In this document: piece after piece, positions 54,732-64,000 of the stretch
How the letters are laid out: the number at the start of each line of letters is the position of its first letter
How positions within the stretch are numbered: position 1 is the stretch's first letter
Source of the DNA: Streptomyces sp. NBC_00335
GTDB lineage: Bacteria; Actinomycetota; Actinomycetes; Streptomycetales; Streptomycetaceae
Assembly (NCBI RefSeq): GCF_036127095.1
Contig: NZ_CP108006.1
Span: 2,666,001-2,730,000 of the forward strand
Length of the DNA: 64,000 nt
Direction of reading: 5' to 3'
Notes under the pieces: generated by a model
What the model saw: the letters and a program-made list of their open reading frames with translations, nothing else
What the model was told of the DNA's origin: nothing
The model's database searches: none
Position numbers and translations under genes: made by a program

Positions 54732-55375
54732 GGAGCCACCTCGAGGTCGGGCACGACCTCCCGCAGCTGCTCGGCGGTCAGTGCCCCCTCGCGCAGCAGG
54801 ACGGGAACCTTCCCGGTGACGTCGACGATCGACGAGGGCAGGGTGCTCGGGGTCGGCCCGCCGTCCAGGTACACGGACACGGAGTCGCCGAGCATCTCGC
54901 GCGCCGCGTCGCAGTCCTCGGGCGCCGGGTGTCCGGTCAGGTTCGCCGAGGACACCGCCATCGGGCCGACCTCGGTCAGCAGCTCGATCGCGACGGGGTG
55001 CAGGGGCATGCGCACGGCCACGGTGCCGCCGGTCTCGCCCAGGTCCCACGCCAGCGAGGGCTGGTGCTTGGCGACGAGCGTCAGACCGCCCGGCCAGAAG
55101 GCGTCGACGAGCTCCCAGGCCTGCTCGGAGAAGTCGGTGACCAGGCCGTGCAGGGTGTTCGGGGAGCCGATGAGGACGGGGGTGGGCATGTTGCGGCCGC
55201 GCCCCTTGGCGGCGAGCAGGTCGCCGACGGCCTCCGCGCTGAAGGCGTCCGCGCCGATCCCGTAGAGGGTGTCGGTGGGCAGCACGACGAGCTCGCCGCG
55301 GCGTACGGCGGAGGCGGCTTCACGCAGGCCCGTCTTGCGGTCCGTCGCGTCGTTGCAGTCGTATCGCCGGGCCAT
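54728..55375 (-). CDS. tsaC: L-threonylcarbamoyladenylate synthase (Sua5/YwlC/TsaC type)
   Basis: This 215-residue enzyme makes threonylcarbamoyl-AMP for the t6A37 modification of ANN-decoding tRNAs. Family motifs include VLPTDTLYGIGADAFS, KGRGRNMPTPVLIGSP, VAVRMPLHPVAIELL and SSANLTGHPAPEDCD. It is single-domain and lacks the Sua5 C-terminal extension. It is 73 bp downstream of prmC on the same strand and overlaps the phosphatase-like gene. Confidence 0.95.
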   Translation of the reverse strand: MARRYDCNDATDRKTGLREAASAVRRGELVVLPTDTLYGIGADAFSAEAVGDLLAAKGRGRNMPTPVLIGSPNTLHGLVTDFSEQAWELVDAFWPGGLTLVAKHQPSLAWDLGETGGTVAVRMPLHPVAIELLTEVGPMAVSSANLTGHPAPEDCDAAREMLGDSVSVYLDGGPTPSTLPSSIVDVTGKVPVLLREGALTAEQLREVVPDLEVAP

Positions 55376-55448
55376 CAGCGGGCCTCCTCGTGCAGCAGGG
55401 GGGTGGCGGGAATGCGCGCGGTGACTGCGCCGCTCGAGGCAGGGCCGG

Positions 55449-56294
55449 TCACGGCAGAGCCTTGCGGGCGGTCGCGAAGCGCGGGCGGTTGTTGAGGTCG
55501 GGGTGGTCGGCGGCGTCGGCCCAGCCCCGCTCCTCGGCGAAGATCCACGGGACCTGTCCGCCCTGGGTGTCGGCGTGCTCGATGACGACGATGCCGCCGG
55601 GCCGCAGCAGCCGGTGGGCGGTGCGCTCGATGCCGCGGATGGTGTCCAGGCCGTCCTCGCCGGAGAACAGCGCCATCTCGGGGTCGTGGTCGCGGGCCTC
55701 GGGCGCCACGTACTCCCACTCGGTGAGCGGGATGTACGGCGGGTTGGAGATGACCAGGTCGACCTGTCCGTCCAGCTCGGGCAGCGCGCTCAGCGCGTTG
55801 CCCTGGTGGACGGTGACCCGGGAGCCCTCGGCGTTCTTACGGGTCCACTGCAGGGCGTCCTCGGACAGCTCGACGGCGTGCACGCGCGAGCGCGGCACCT
55901 CCTGCGCCATGGCCAGCGCGATGGCGCCGGAGCCGGTGCAGAGGTCCACGATCAGCGGTTCGACGACGTCCATCGCCCGGACGGCCTGTATGGCCCAGTC
56001 CACGACCGACTCGGTCTCGGGCCGGGGCACGAAGACCCCGGGCCCGACCTGGAGCTCCAGGTAGCGGAAGAAGGCGCGGCCGGTGATGTGCTGGAGCGGC
56101 TCGCGCGCCTCGCGGCGGGCGACGGCCTCCCAGTAGCGGGCGTCGAAGTCCGCGTCCTTGACGTGGTGGAGTTCCCCCCGCTTGACGCCGTGCACGAAGG
56201 CCGCGAGCTCCTCCGCGTCGAAACGCGGTGAGGGCACGCCGGCGGCGGCCAGCCGCTGGGTGGCCTGGGCCACCTCGGCAAGCAGCAAGTTCAC
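55449..56294 (-). CDS. prmC: Release-factor glutamine methyltransferase
   Basis: This 281-residue SAM-dependent enzyme methylates the Gln of the GGQ motif of RF1/RF2. It has an N-terminal helical domain (VNLLLAEVAQATQRL), the SAM loop IVDLCTGSGAIALAMA and the catalytic NPPYIP (about 183-188). The GTG start follows GGAGGACC. It is directly downstream of prfA, its substrate, in the usual pairing. Confidence 0.95.
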   Translation of the reverse strand: MNLLLAEVAQATQRLAAAGVPSPRFDAEELAAFVHGVKRGELHHVKDADFDARYWEAVARREAREPLQHITGRAFFRYLELQVGPGVFVPRPETESVVDWAIQAVRAMDVVEPLIVDLCTGSGAIALAMAQEVPRSRVHAVELSEDALQWTRKNAEGSRVTVHQGNALSALPELDGQVDLVISNPPYIPLTEWEYVAPEARDHDPEMALFSGEDGLDTIRGIERTAHRLLRPGGIVVIEHADTQGGQVPWIFAEERGWADAADHPDLNNRPRFATARKALP

Positions 56295-56367
56295 GCTGGT
56301 CCTCCGGGCTGCTGTCGTACGGGGGGTGGTGCGGGGTCCTGCGGGTGGTGCGGTCCTGCGGGGGGAC

Positions 56368-57447
56368 TCAGTGCGCGGACGCGAGCTTGGCGGCGGAGTC
56401 CGTGTCGACACAGGCCTGGATGACCGGGTCGAGGTCTCCGTCGAGGACCTGGTCCAAGTTGTACGCCTTGAAGCCCGTCCGGTGGTCCGAGATCCGGTTT
56501 TCCGGGTAGTTGTACGTACGGATCTTCTCGGAGCGGTCCACCGAGCGCACCTGGCTGCGGCGCACGTCGGAGGCCTCCTGCTCGGCGGCTTCCTGGGCGG
56601 CGGCCAGCAGGCGCGAGCGCAGGATGCGCATCGCCTGCTCCTTGTTCTGGAGCTGGCTCTTCTCGTTCTGGCAGGAGGCGACCACACCGGTCGGGATGTG
56701 CGTGATGCGCACGGCCGAGTCGGTGGTGTTGACGGACTGGCCGCCGGGGCCCGAGGAGCGGTACACGTCGATGCGGAGGTCGTTCATGTTGACCTCGACC
56801 TCCACCTCCTCGGCTTCCGGGGTGACGAGCACGCCGGCGGCGGAGGTGTGGATGCGGCCCTGGGACTCGGTGGCCGGCACGCGCTGGACGCGGTGCACGC
56901 CGCCCTCGTACTTCAGGCGGGCCCAGACGCCCTGGCCGGGCTCGGTGGCGCCGTTGCCGCCCTTGGTGCGGACGGAGACCTGGACGTCCTTGTAGCCGCC
57001 GAGCTCGGACTCGGTGGCGTCGATGATCTCGGTCTTCCAGCCCACGCGCTCGGCGTAGCGCAGGTACATGCGCAGCAGGTCGCCGGCGAACAGGGCCGAC
57101 TCGTCACCGCCCGCACCCGCCTTGACCTCCAGGAGCACGTCCTTGTCGTCGCTGGGGTCGCGCGGAACGAGCAGCAGGCGGAGCTTCTCGGTGAGCTCTT
57201 CGCGCTGTGCGGTCAGTTCCTTGACCTCTGCCACGAAGTCCGGGTCGTCGGCCGCGAACTCCTTCGCCGTCTCGATGTCCTCGGCGGACTGCTTCCAGGC
57301 ACGGAAGGTCGCGACGATCGGGGTCAGCTCCGCGTAGCGCTTGTTCAGCTTGCGCGCGTTGGCCTGATCCGAGTGGACCGAAGGGTCGGCGAGCTTCTTC
57401 TCAAGATCGGCGTGCTCGCCGATCAGTTCCTCGACCGCCTCGAACAT
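56368..57447 (-). CDS. prfA: Peptide chain release factor 1
   Basis: This 359-residue RF1 recognises UAA and UAG. The anticodon-mimic PAT lies in [14 protein letters not shown], the catalytic GGQ in [17 protein letters not shown] and the RF1-type ESLL-like C-terminus in GYKAYNL-like [13 protein letters not shown]. It is upstream of prmC, which methylates it. Confidence 0.97.
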   Translation of the reverse strand: MFEAVEELIGEHADLEKKLADPSVHSDQANARKLNKRYAELTPIVATFRAWKQSAEDIETAKEFAADDPDFVAEVKELTAQREELTEKLRLLLVPRDPSDDKDVLLEVKAGAGGDESALFAGDLLRMYLRYAERVGWKTEIIDATESELGGYKDVQVSVRTKGGNGATEPGQGVWARLKYEGGVHRVQRVPATESQGRIHTSAAGVLVTPEAEEVEVEVNMNDLRIDVYRSSGPGGQSVNTTDSAVRITHIPTGVVASCQNEKSQLQNKEQAMRILRSRLLAAAQEAAEQEASDVRRSQVRSVDRSEKIRTYNYPENRISDHRTGFKAYNLDQVLDGDLDPVIQACVDTDSAAKLASAH

Positions 57448-57498
57448 CGGGGGCTCCTGAAGATGGTGAATGTGAAGAAAAGGGCTGCGGGACGAGAA

Positions 57499-57553
57499 AG
57501 GCGCCGGTCCGGCTGCCCCCGTGCGAACAGGGTGCAGCCGGTACCCGGCGCCT
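57499..57553 (-). terminator. Long hairpin after rpmE
   Basis: AGGCGCCGG-t-CCGGCTGC pairs with GCAGCCGG-tac-CCGGCGCCT, with an additional inner CCC/GGG. It lies directly after the rpmE stop and before prfA and probably terminates rpmE transcripts. Confidence 0.8.
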
Positions 57554-57561
57554 GAGGCTCG

Positions 57562-57777
57562 CTACTTCTGTGCAGCCTTGCCGAAGCGGGCCTCGAAGCG
57601 GGCCACGCGGCCACCGGTGTCGAGGATCTTCTGCTTGCCCGTGTAGAACGGGTGGCACTCGGAGCAGACCTCGGCTCGGATGGAGCCCTCGGTCAGGGTG
57701 CTGCGGGTGGTGAACGACGCGCCACAGGTACAGCTGACCTGGGTCTCGACGTACGTGGGGTGGGTATCGCGCTTCAA
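57562..57777 (-). CDS. rpmE: Ribosomal protein bL31 (zinc-binding form)
   Basis: This 71-residue bL31 has all four zinc ligands: Cys16 and Cys18 (SCTCG) and Cys38 and Cys41 (VCSECHPF). It is therefore the C+ form, not the zinc-starvation paralogue. The basic C-terminus ([12 protein letters not shown]) is normal. AGGAGACACC lies before the ATG. Confidence 0.97.
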   Translation of the reverse strand: MKRDTHPTYVETQVSCTCGASFTTRSTLTEGSIRAEVCSECHPFYTGKQKILDTGGRVARFEARFGKAAQK

Positions 57778-57964
57778 GGTGTCTCCTAGATTCGGGAGGG
57801 CGCCGGGTCGCAGGAGCCGAATTGCGCGCTGCGTGAACCGGGGCCGACAGACCAGTCTGCCAGGACCGGGCTGCCTGTCAAAATTCTGAGGACGCCTCCC
57901 TCAACGGCAGGGGTCCGGCATCTATTCCACGGCCCGGTGGAACCCGTCCCACCAGGCGGTTCGG

Positions 57965-59068
57965 CTACCGGACGACCGTACCGGCCGTGCCCTTGTCTCC
58001 GGCCGAGTTCGTGGTGGCCGCTTCCGGGACCTGCTGGTCGGCCAGCAGGGCGTCCCAGACCATCGTGGACTCCTTGGTGAGCGGGACGACCCGGTTGGGG
58101 TCACGGGTGTCTCCGGTCACCGGGAGGGTGATCATCTGCATGTTCTCGGGGCCGATGCCCTCCAGGCCCTGGGCGAAGCCCATGAGGGACTTCACGTCGC
58201 CGAGCGCCTTGTCCGTGGTGATGGCCTTGGTGGCGGTGTCGGCGAGGTCGAGCAGCTTCTTCGGGTTGTCGAAGACACCGATGGTCTTGACCTGCTTGAT
58301 CAGCGCCTTGATGAAGGCCTGCTGGAGCTGTATTCGGCCCAGGTCGCCGCCGTCGCCGACGCCGTGGCGGGTACGGACGAGGCCGAGGGCCTGCTCGCCG
58401 TTCAGCCGGTTCGTCCCGGCGGGCAGGTCGAGGTGGCTGTAGTCGTCCTTGATCGGCTTGGTGGTCGTCACCTCGACGCCGCCGAGCTTGTCGATGATCT
58501 CCTTGAAGCCCGTGAAGTCGACTTCGAGGTAGTGGTCCATGCGGATCCCCGACATCTTCTCCACGGTCGCGACCGCGCAGGCGGCCCCGCCGACGGTGAA
58601 CGACTCGTTGAACATCTTGCGCGGGCCGCCCAGGTCGCTCTTGCCGTTCGGGAGCTTGCAGGTGGGCCGGGTCACGAGGGTGTCGCGGGGTATCGATACG
58701 ACGGTGGCCTTGGTGTGGCCCTCGTTGAGGTGGACGATCATCGCCGTGTCGGAGCGTGCGGAGCCGCCGTCGTCCTGGCCGTACTCCCCGTTGTCGCCGC
58801 CGCGGGAGTCGGAGCCGAGGACGAGGATGTCCATCGAGCCGTTGTCCACGTTCTCCGGGCGGTTCGTGCCGAGGGCGGCGTCGATGTCGACGGTCTTGAG
58901 GTTGCCGTTGAACTTGAAGTAGAAGTAGCCGAGCCCCGCCCCGCCCAGGAGGACCACGCCCGCGGCGGTCCACGCGGCGATGACGACGGCCCTGCGGCGC
59001 ACGGCCGGCTTCCGTCGGCGTCTGCCCGCGCCGGCCCTGCGGCCGTGGCCCCTGTTGTCCTGGCTCAT
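57965..59068 (-). CDS. LytR-CpsA-Psr (LCP) family wall-polymer ligase
   Basis: This 367-residue membrane-anchored enzyme transfers glycopolymers from lipid carrier to peptidoglycan. It has a basic N-terminus (RRAGAGRRRRKPAVRRR), one membrane helix (about 32-52) and an LCP domain with LVLGSDSRGG, RSDTAMIVHL, VSIPRDTLVT and ALGLVRTRHGVGDGGDLGR (catalytic Arg/Asp set). The start MSQDNRGHGRR is chosen because upstream codons lack family character. It could work with the WecA/TagO-like transferase in the same gene run. Confidence 0.92.
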   Translation of the reverse strand: MSQDNRGHGRRAGAGRRRRKPAVRRRAVVIAAWTAAGVVLLGGAGLGYFYFKFNGNLKTVDIDAALGTNRPENVDNGSMDILVLGSDSRGGDNGEYGQDDGGSARSDTAMIVHLNEGHTKATVVSIPRDTLVTRPTCKLPNGKSDLGGPRKMFNESFTVGGAACAVATVEKMSGIRMDHYLEVDFTGFKEIIDKLGGVEVTTTKPIKDDYSHLDLPAGTNRLNGEQALGLVRTRHGVGDGGDLGRIQLQQAFIKALIKQVKTIGVFDNPKKLLDLADTATKAITTDKALGDVKSLMGFAQGLEGIGPENMQMITLPVTGDTRDPNRVVPLTKESTMVWDALLADQQVPEAATTNSAGDKGTAGTVVR

Positions 59069-59444
59069 GCTCTGCTCTGCCGCCTGTCTGTGTTCGGTTC
59101 GGCTCCCCGCTCTCTGTGACAAGGACGGACTGAAGCCATCCAGGGTTCCACGGTCCCGGGCTCGCGGAAACCGCCCCGCCCCGTCGGGCCGGGCCGGACG
59201 GGCACCGTGCGGTACGCCGCCCACCTGCGGATTCCCCCCGGGACTCGGGGTGACCGCGAGGGGCGGCGGGCGTACGGAGTGTGGCAAAGGTCGCATCCGT
59301 GCGCGAAGCACCGTAGACCACACAAGGCCGCACAGACCCCGCAGGCCACATGGGCCCCCTAGGCCCCGGGTATGACGCGACCGCCCCCGTCGCGGGTGCG
59401 GCGGGGGCGGTCGGCGGTCACGCAGGTGGTGCTACGGGGAGACG
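59069..59444. other. Intergenic region between rho and the LCP gene
   Basis: This 376-bp region holds the rho terminator (59379-59412) and, nearer the LCP gene, about 300 bp of GC-rich sequence with no gene or clear promoter. I see no conserved coding frame in it. Confidence 0.5.
59379..59412 (-). terminator. Terminator after rho
   Basis: GACCGCCCCCG pairs perfectly with CGGGGGCGGTC across a 12-nt loop, 32 bp past the rho stop. Confidence 0.8.
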
Positions 59445-61586
59445 TCAGTCGTCGTTCTTGCCCGACGGGGTCGTCTTCGCGATCTGCATGAGGAACTCGG
59501 CGTTCGACTTCGTCTGCTTCATCTTGTCGAGGAGCAGCTCGATGGCCTGCTGCGAGTCGAGCGCGTGCAGCACCCGGCGCAGCTTCCAGACGATGGCGAG
59601 CTCCTCGCTGTTGAGGAGGATCTCCTCCTTGCGGGTGCCCGAGGGGTCCACGTCAACGGCCGGGAAGATGCGCTTGTCGGCGAGCTTCCGGTCGAGCTTG
59701 AGCTCCATGTTGCCGGTGCCCTTGAACTCCTCGAAGATCACCTCGTCCATGCGCGAGCCGGTGTCGACCAGCGCGGTGGCCAGGATGGTCAGCGAGCCGC
59801 CGTCCTCGATGTTGCGCGCGGCACCGAAGAAGCGCTTCGGCGGGTAGAGCGCGGTCGAGTCGACACCACCGGACAGGATGCGGCCGGAGGCGGGGGCGGC
59901 GAGGTTGTACGCGCGTCCCAGGCGGGTGATGGAGTCCAGCAGGACGACCACGTCGTGGCCGAGCTCGACGAGACGCTTGGCGCGCTCGATGGCCAGCTCG
60001 GCGACGGTGGTGTGGTCCTCGGCCGGGCGGTCGAAGGTCGAGGAGATGACCTCGCCCTTCACCGACCGCTGCATGTCGGTGACCTCTTCCGGACGCTCGT
60101 CGACCAAGACGACCATCAGGTGGCACTCGGGGTTGTTGACCGTGATCGCGTTGGCGATCGCCTGCATGATCATGGTCTTACCGGTCTTCGGCGGGGCCAC
60201 GATCAGACCGCGCTGGCCCTTACCGATCGGCGACACGAGGTCGATGATGCGGGTGGTCAGCACGCCCGGGTCGGTCTCCAGGCGGAGCCGGTCCTGCGGG
60301 TACAGCGGGGTCAGCTTCTGGAACTCCGGGCGGCCGCGGCCGGATTCGGGCGCCATGCCGTTGACCGAGTCCAGGCGCACGAGCGCGTTGAACTTCTCGC
60401 GGCGCTCGCCGTCCTTGGGCTGACGGACGGCGCCGGTGGTGTGGTCGCCCTTGCGCAGACCGGCCTTGCGGACCTGGGCGAGGGAGACGTACACGTCGTT
60501 CGGGCCGGGCAGGTAGCCCGAGGTCCGGATGAACGCGTAGTTGTCGAGGATGTCGAGGATGCCCGCCACGGGGATCAGGACGTCGTCGTCGGCGACCGGA
60601 GTCTCGGCCGGCGCGAACTCGTCGCGGCCACGACGGCCACGGCGGTCGCGGTAGCGGCCACGACGGCCGCGACGGCCGTCCTCGTCGAAGTCGTCCTGCG
60701 GGCCGTTGTCCTGACGGTCCCGGTCCTGGCGACCGCCCTGCTGGCCCTGACCCTGGCCCTGACCCTGGCCGCGGCCGCCCTGCTGGCGGTCCTGACGGTC
60801 GGTCCGGTCCTGACGGCCGCCCTGCTGGCCCTGACCCTGGCCCTGGTTCTGACCCTGGCTCTGGCCCTGACCGGCCTGGCCCTGACCCTGAGCGCCCTGG
60901 CCCTGGTCGTCGGCCTTGGCACCGCGGTCACGGCGCTCGCGGCGGCCGTCGGCGCGGTCGTTGCCCCGCTCGCGGCGGTCGCGACGGCCGCGGCCCTCGC
61001 CTTCCTGGCCCTGGGCCTGGCCGGCCGGGGCGGTGGCGGCCTCGGCCTTCGCTTCGGCCTGTGCGGCCGGAGCGACGGTCTCGGACTTCGGCTCCACCTG
61101 TACGGCGGCGGCGGGGGCCGAACCCTCGGGGCTGCCGGACGGGGCGGTGGCACGCCGGCGACGGCGCTCGCCGACCGGGGCGTCCTCGCTCGCGGGCTGG
61201 CCCGGGATGTCGATCTGGGCCTGCGTGGCGGCCTTCTCGGCGGGCGCCTCGGCGGCGGCCTCGCCCGTACGGGCCTTGCTGGTGGCGCGGCGCTTCGGCT
61301 TGGTCTCGCCGCTTTCGGCGGGCGCGGCGGCCGGCGCGGAGGCCGCGGCCTTGGGGGCGCTGCTTCCCGCCTGCGCCTCCTTGATGACCTCGATCAGCTG
61401 GCCCTTGCGCATCCGCGCGGTGCCCCTGATGCCGAGGCCCGACGCGACCTGCTGGAGCTCGGCCAGGACCATGCCGTCAAGGCCGGTGCCGGAGCGGCGG
61501 CGCTTGGTCGGCGCGGCGCCCTCGGCGGGGGCACTGGTGTCGACGTTGGTGTCGGCAGCGCCCATCAGATCGGTGGTGTCGCTCAC
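59445..61586 (-). CDS. rho: Transcription termination factor Rho with long disordered insert
   Basis: This 713-residue RNA helicase hexamer has a Rho_N helix bundle (about 38-72, [18 protein letters not shown]), an insert of about 255 residues (75-330) of Ala/Glu then Arg/Gly/Gln/Asp-rich low complexity ([12 protein letters not shown]), and the cold-shock-like RNA-binding domain ([20 protein letters not shown]). The ATPase has Walker [21 protein letters not shown], and the Q- and R-loop region. The GTG start follows GGAAGGACC. Insertions here are known in high-GC actinobacterial Rho proteins. Confidence 0.96.
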   Translation of the reverse strand: MSDTTDLMGAADTNVDTSAPAEGAAPTKRRRSGTGLDGMVLAELQQVASGLGIRGTARMRKGQLIEVIKEAQAGSSAPKAAASAPAAAPAESGETKPKRRATSKARTGEAAAEAPAEKAATQAQIDIPGQPASEDAPVGERRRRRATAPSGSPEGSAPAAAVQVEPKSETVAPAAQAEAKAEAATAPAGQAQGQEGEGRGRRDRRERGNDRADGRRERRDRGAKADDQGQGAQGQGQAGQGQSQGQNQGQGQGQQGGRQDRTDRQDRQQGGRGQGQGQGQGQQGGRQDRDRQDNGPQDDFDEDGRRGRRGRYRDRRGRRGRDEFAPAETPVADDDVLIPVAGILDILDNYAFIRTSGYLPGPNDVYVSLAQVRKAGLRKGDHTTGAVRQPKDGERREKFNALVRLDSVNGMAPESGRGRPEFQKLTPLYPQDRLRLETDPGVLTTRIIDLVSPIGKGQRGLIVAPPKTGKTMIMQAIANAITVNNPECHLMVVLVDERPEEVTDMQRSVKGEVISSTFDRPAEDHTTVAELAIERAKRLVELGHDVVVLLDSITRLGRAYNLAAPASGRILSGGVDSTALYPPKRFFGAARNIEDGGSLTILATALVDTGSRMDEVIFEEFKGTGNMELKLDRKLADKRIFPAVDVDPSGTRKEEILLNSEELAIVWKLRRVLHALDSQQAIELLLDKMKQTKSNAEFLMQIAKTTPSGKNDD

Positions 61587-62050
61587 GAAGGGTCCTTCCC
61601 TGGAGCGGACGTCGGCCTGTCTGGCTCGGCGACCGGTTGTGCTGTCCGACGGCAGTCCGTGATGAGGCGCGGACTGCTGCCGGGGCGGTGGTCCGCCGAT
61701 AGAGATACGGCGGAGAGAAACGTGCATGTGCGTGGGTGGTTCCGGCGAGAAGCCCCCGAGTGGAAGCGTGGGAATATCACGCCGATTCCGGAGCGTGCTC
61801 GAAACTGCTGGCAGCGATCAAAGCAGTCGGGGAGGCTCCCGGAAGAAAGGTGGTCCCTGATAGGGACACTGAGCACCAAGCCATGGCGGCTTCGGATGCG
61901 CACTTGAGACTAACACTACCGGATCCAACAGACATTCCCCCTCTCCATCACCGGCTTTCGAGCCCTTCCGCGCGGGTTTCGCGCGGGCTCCGCGCGGGCG
62001 GCCTGCCCTGGCCGCCCGCCCCTGGCCGGCTGTGTCCTTTACTGCGCGGA
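61587..62050. other. Intergenic region between thrB and rho
   Basis: This 464-bp region contains the thrB terminator (61994-62019) and a relatively AT-rich stretch around 61880-61950 that is the likely location of the rho promoter, leaving a long leader of about 300 nt for rho. Long rho leaders often carry autoregulation. No gene is seen. Confidence 0.5.
61994..62019 (-). terminator. Terminator after thrB
   Basis: GCGGGCGGCC pairs with GGCCGCCCGC across a 6-nt loop (TGCCCT), 32 bp past the thrB stop. Confidence 0.82.
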
Positions 62051-62977
62051 TCAGCCGCCCTGGGTTCCCAGCGGAAGTACGCTCGCGCCCGCGGCGTCGA
62101 GTGCGAGCCGGTTGGCCGCCCACCCCTCGCCCGCGAGCCGTGCGACCTTGTCGGCCGCACCGTTGTCGACCAGCGCGAGGACCGTGGGGCCCGCGCCGGA
62201 GATCACCGCGGGGATGCCGTCCGCCCGCAGTCGCGCCACGAGCGCCACGCTCTCGGGCATCGCCGGGGACCGGTACTCCTGGTGGAGACGGTCCTCGGTG
62301 GCCGGCAGCAGGAACTCGGGACGCCTGGTCAGGGCCTCTACGAGCAGACCCGCGCGGCCCGCGTTGACGGCCGCGTCCACGTGCGGGACGGTGCGCGGCA
62401 GCAGGCCGCGCGCCGTCTCCGTCAGGACGGGCTTGGAGGGGACGAAGACCACCGGAACGATGGAATCGGCGGGCTCCATGCGGATCGCCTTGGCGCTGCC
62501 GCCGTCCATCCACGCGAGGGTGAAACCGCCGAGGAGACAGGCGGCGACGTTGTCGGGGTGGCCCTCGATCTCGGTGGCGAGCTCCAGCAGCGCCGTGTCG
62601 TCGAGCTTGGCCTCTCCGCCTATGGTCACGGCGCGGGCGGCGACGATGCCCGCGCAGATGGCGGCGGAGGAGGAGCCGAGACCGCGGCCGTGCGGGATGC
62701 GGTTGGCGCAGACGACTTCGAGGCCGCGCGGCTGGCCGCCCAGCAGGTCGAACGCGGTGCGCATGGAACGTACGAGGAGGTGGCTCTCGTCCCGCGGCAG
62801 GGTGTCGGCACCTTCGCCCGCGATATCGATGTTCAGGCCTGAATCGGCCACGCGTACGACGACGTCGTCGTAGAGCCCCAAGGCCAGCCCGAAGGCGTCG
62901 AAGCCCGGGCCGAGGTTGGCACTGCTGGCGGGAACGCGCACCCGTACGGCGGCGGCGCGGAAGGCGGGACCGGCCAT
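62051..62977 (-). CDS. thrB: Homoserine kinase
   Basis: This 308-residue GHMP kinase phosphorylates homoserine to O-phosphohomoserine. It shows VPASSANLGPGFDAFGLAL near the start, the ATP loop IPHGRGLGSSSAAICAG (GHMP signature), GHPDNVAACLLGG and the C-terminal ISGAGPTVLAL motif. The ATG at MAGPAFRAAAV has AAGGAG 12 nt upstream; a longer frame from 63088 lacks family similarity. It follows thrC after a 391-bp gap. Confidence 0.95.
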   Translation of the reverse strand: MAGPAFRAAAVRVRVPASSANLGPGFDAFGLALGLYDDVVVRVADSGLNIDIAGEGADTLPRDESHLLVRSMRTAFDLLGGQPRGLEVVCANRIPHGRGLGSSSAAICAGIVAARAVTIGGEAKLDDTALLELATEIEGHPDNVAACLLGGFTLAWMDGGSAKAIRMEPADSIVPVVFVPSKPVLTETARGLLPRTVPHVDAAVNAGRAGLLVEALTRRPEFLLPATEDRLHQEYRSPAMPESVALVARLRADGIPAVISGAGPTVLALVDNGAADKVARLAGEGWAANRLALDAAGASVLPLGTQGG

Positions 62978-63368
62978 CTTCCGATGACACTCCTTGTGAC
63001 TGTGCGAGACGGTATCTTCGCTGGCTCGCTGTGAATGTACTGGAGAACGTACGACACCCGAAGGCCCTGTGGGCAGCACCGCGGTCATATGCGCGGCGGC
63101 GGATGTAAGTACAGCCTATCGAAGGAAGGTTCTTCTCCGACATAGGGCGCACAGCAGGCGCACGATGCGTGTCGCCGGCTCCTGCCGGTCCGGTCGGGTT
63201 TCCGCCGCGATATCTGGCGGGTTTCCATCGGTTTTCGTGCCGTACGGCCCGAGTTGCCGGATTCATCAGCCTTCGAAAGACTTCCGGAATCCGGCAACTC
63301 GGTTACTGCGGTACTTCTGGTCGCGGCGGCCGACCGCGCTTACGGGACGGCCGGCCCGCGGCTCGCGG
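62978..63368. other. Intergenic region between thrC and thrB
   Basis: This 391-bp region holds the large inverted repeat described at 63249-63302 and, near 63090-63110 on the minus strand, a TAGGCT hexamer that could be a -10 for thrB. A small Cys-containing frame (63085-63297) is not convincing as a gene. Confidence 0.5.
63249..63302 (-). terminator. Large inverted repeat after thrC
   Basis: Two perfect 16-bp arms (CCGAGTTGCCGGATTC and its complement) are separated by 22 nt. It lies 67 bp past the thrC stop and well before thrB. It may be a terminator or attenuator; the AT content of the arms and the long loop are unusual for one. Confidence 0.6.
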
Positions 63369-64000
63369 TCAGACGAGACCGAGGCGGATGGCGGCGGCCT
63401 CGGCGTCGACCGGAATGGTGACCGGCTGCGGAGCGCCGGCGACCGCCCAGTCGGGGTCCTTCAGGCCGTTGCCGGTGACGGTGCAGACGATCTTCTGGCC
63501 GGGGTCGACCAGACCGAGCTCGACGGCCTTGAGCAGACCGGCCACCGACGCGGCCGAGGCGGGCTCGACGAAGACGCCCTCCTGAGCGGCCAACAGGCGG
63601 TAGGCGGACAGGATCTGGCGGTCCGTCACCTCGTCGATGAAGCCGCCCGACTCGTCCCGGGCCTGCAGGGCGTAGTCCCACGAGGCCGGGTTGCCGATAC
63701 GGATCGCCGTGGCGATGGTGTGCGGCTCCTTGACGATCTCCCCGCGCACGATGGGCGCGGAGCCGGAGGCCTGGAAACCCCACACGCGGGGCGTACGGGA
63801 GGCCAGGCCATCGGCCTTGTACTCCTTGAAGCCCTTCCAGTACGCGGTGATGTTGCCGGCGTTGCCGACGGGCAGCACGTGGATGTCGGGGGCGTCGCCG
63901 AGCGCGTCCACGATCTCGAAGGCCGCCGTCTTCTGGCCCTCGATGCGTACCGGGTTGACGGAATTGACCAGCGCCACCGGGTAGTTGTCGGACAGCGCCC
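63369..64000 (-). CDS. thrC: Threonine synthase (C-terminal part, cut by window edge)
   Basis: The C-terminal 210 residues or so of a PLP-dependent threonine synthase are visible: [40 protein letters not shown] (PLP phosphate-binding glycine loop), [26 protein letters not shown] and the end [14 protein letters not shown]. The reaction converts O-phosphohomoserine, the ThrB product, to threonine. The 5' end lies beyond base 64000; hom/thrA is probably further upstream. Confidence 0.94.
   Translation of the reverse strand, partial: ALSDNYPVALVNSVNPVRIEGQKTAAFEIVDALGDAPDIHVLPVGNAGNITAYWKGFKEYKADGLASRTPRVWGFQASGSAPIVRGEIVKEPHTIATAIRIGNPASWDYALQARDESGGFIDEVTDRQILSAYRLLAAQEGVFVEPASAASVAGLLKAVELGLVDPGQKIVCTVTGNGLKDPDWAVAGAPQPVTIPVDAEAAAIRLGLV

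Noticed and set aside
63085..63297. A 70-residue frame with a CACC motif upstream of thrB as a Cys leader peptide
   Set aside because: It starts inside the inverted repeat, has no ribosome binding site, and the amino acids do not match threonine or isoleucine attenuation.

Overview
The window is high-GC DNA from a Streptomyces chromosome core. The gene order rho, LCP, rpmE, prfA, prmC, tsaC, phosphatase, glyA, GlcNAc-P transferase, atpIBEFHAGDC, chiC-chiR-chiS, nucS, two ABC modules, filP, scy, epimerase, thiolase, meaB, absC-like marR and icmA follows, in reverse, the S. coelicolor SCO5357-SCO5415 region as I remember it. No rRNA, tRNA, CRISPR array, phage or insertion sequence was found. 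Both edges cut a gene: icmA on the left and thrC on the right.

Left part (1-12.6 kb), partly accessory. It opens with the 5' part of icmA, which keeps the isobutyryl-CoA mutase specificity residues Phe80 and Gln198 and has a 24-bp perfect palindrome at its start. A DUF3817 protein, a MarR regulator and a divergent MFS/ArsR pair follow. Next is a surface-glycan locus: a GH6 cellulase-like lipoprotein facing the cslA-glxA pair, with a decayed DUF6232 gene between them. A C39-like protein, a PASTA/Excalibur membrane protein, and a thiamine-binding-type (MTH1187) gene with a broken tandem copy complete this part.

Middle part (12.8-29.2 kb). Three overlapping AIM24 genes are followed by an absC-like regulator with an apparently leaderless promoter, a PepSY secreted protein and the 24-residue ribosomal protein bL37. 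Then come meaB, thiolase and methylmalonyl-CoA epimerase, the long coiled-coil Scy and the intermediate-filament-like FilP (polar growth), and two paralogous ABC exporter modules.

Right-middle part (29.2-42.5 kb). It holds a small zinc-ribbon protein, an LLM oxidoreductase, an SCO5389-family protein, the mismatch endonuclease NucS, an NTPase with a collagen-like minisatellite, a STAS protein, 3-hydroxybutyryl-CoA dehydrogenase, a PduO-type cobalamin adenosyltransferase, and the ChiS/ChiR-chiC chitinase locus with its two 12-bp repeats around the -35 box.

Right part (42.5-64 kb). A co-oriented minus-strand housekeeping run carries thrC-thrB, rho with a long disordered insert, an LCP ligase, rpmE, prfA-prmC, tsaC, a LMW-phosphatase-like protein whose catalytic Cys is Ser, glyA, a WecA/TagO-like transferase, the complete F1Fo ATP synthase operon and a DUF2550 gene.

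Shared themes are B12-dependent acyl-CoA metabolism (icmA, meaB, epimerase, thiolase, dehydrogenase, adenosyltransferase), tip growth and envelope polymers (cslA/glxA/GH6, scy, filP, LCP, GlcNAc-P transferase), and translation termination (prfA plus its methylase prmC).
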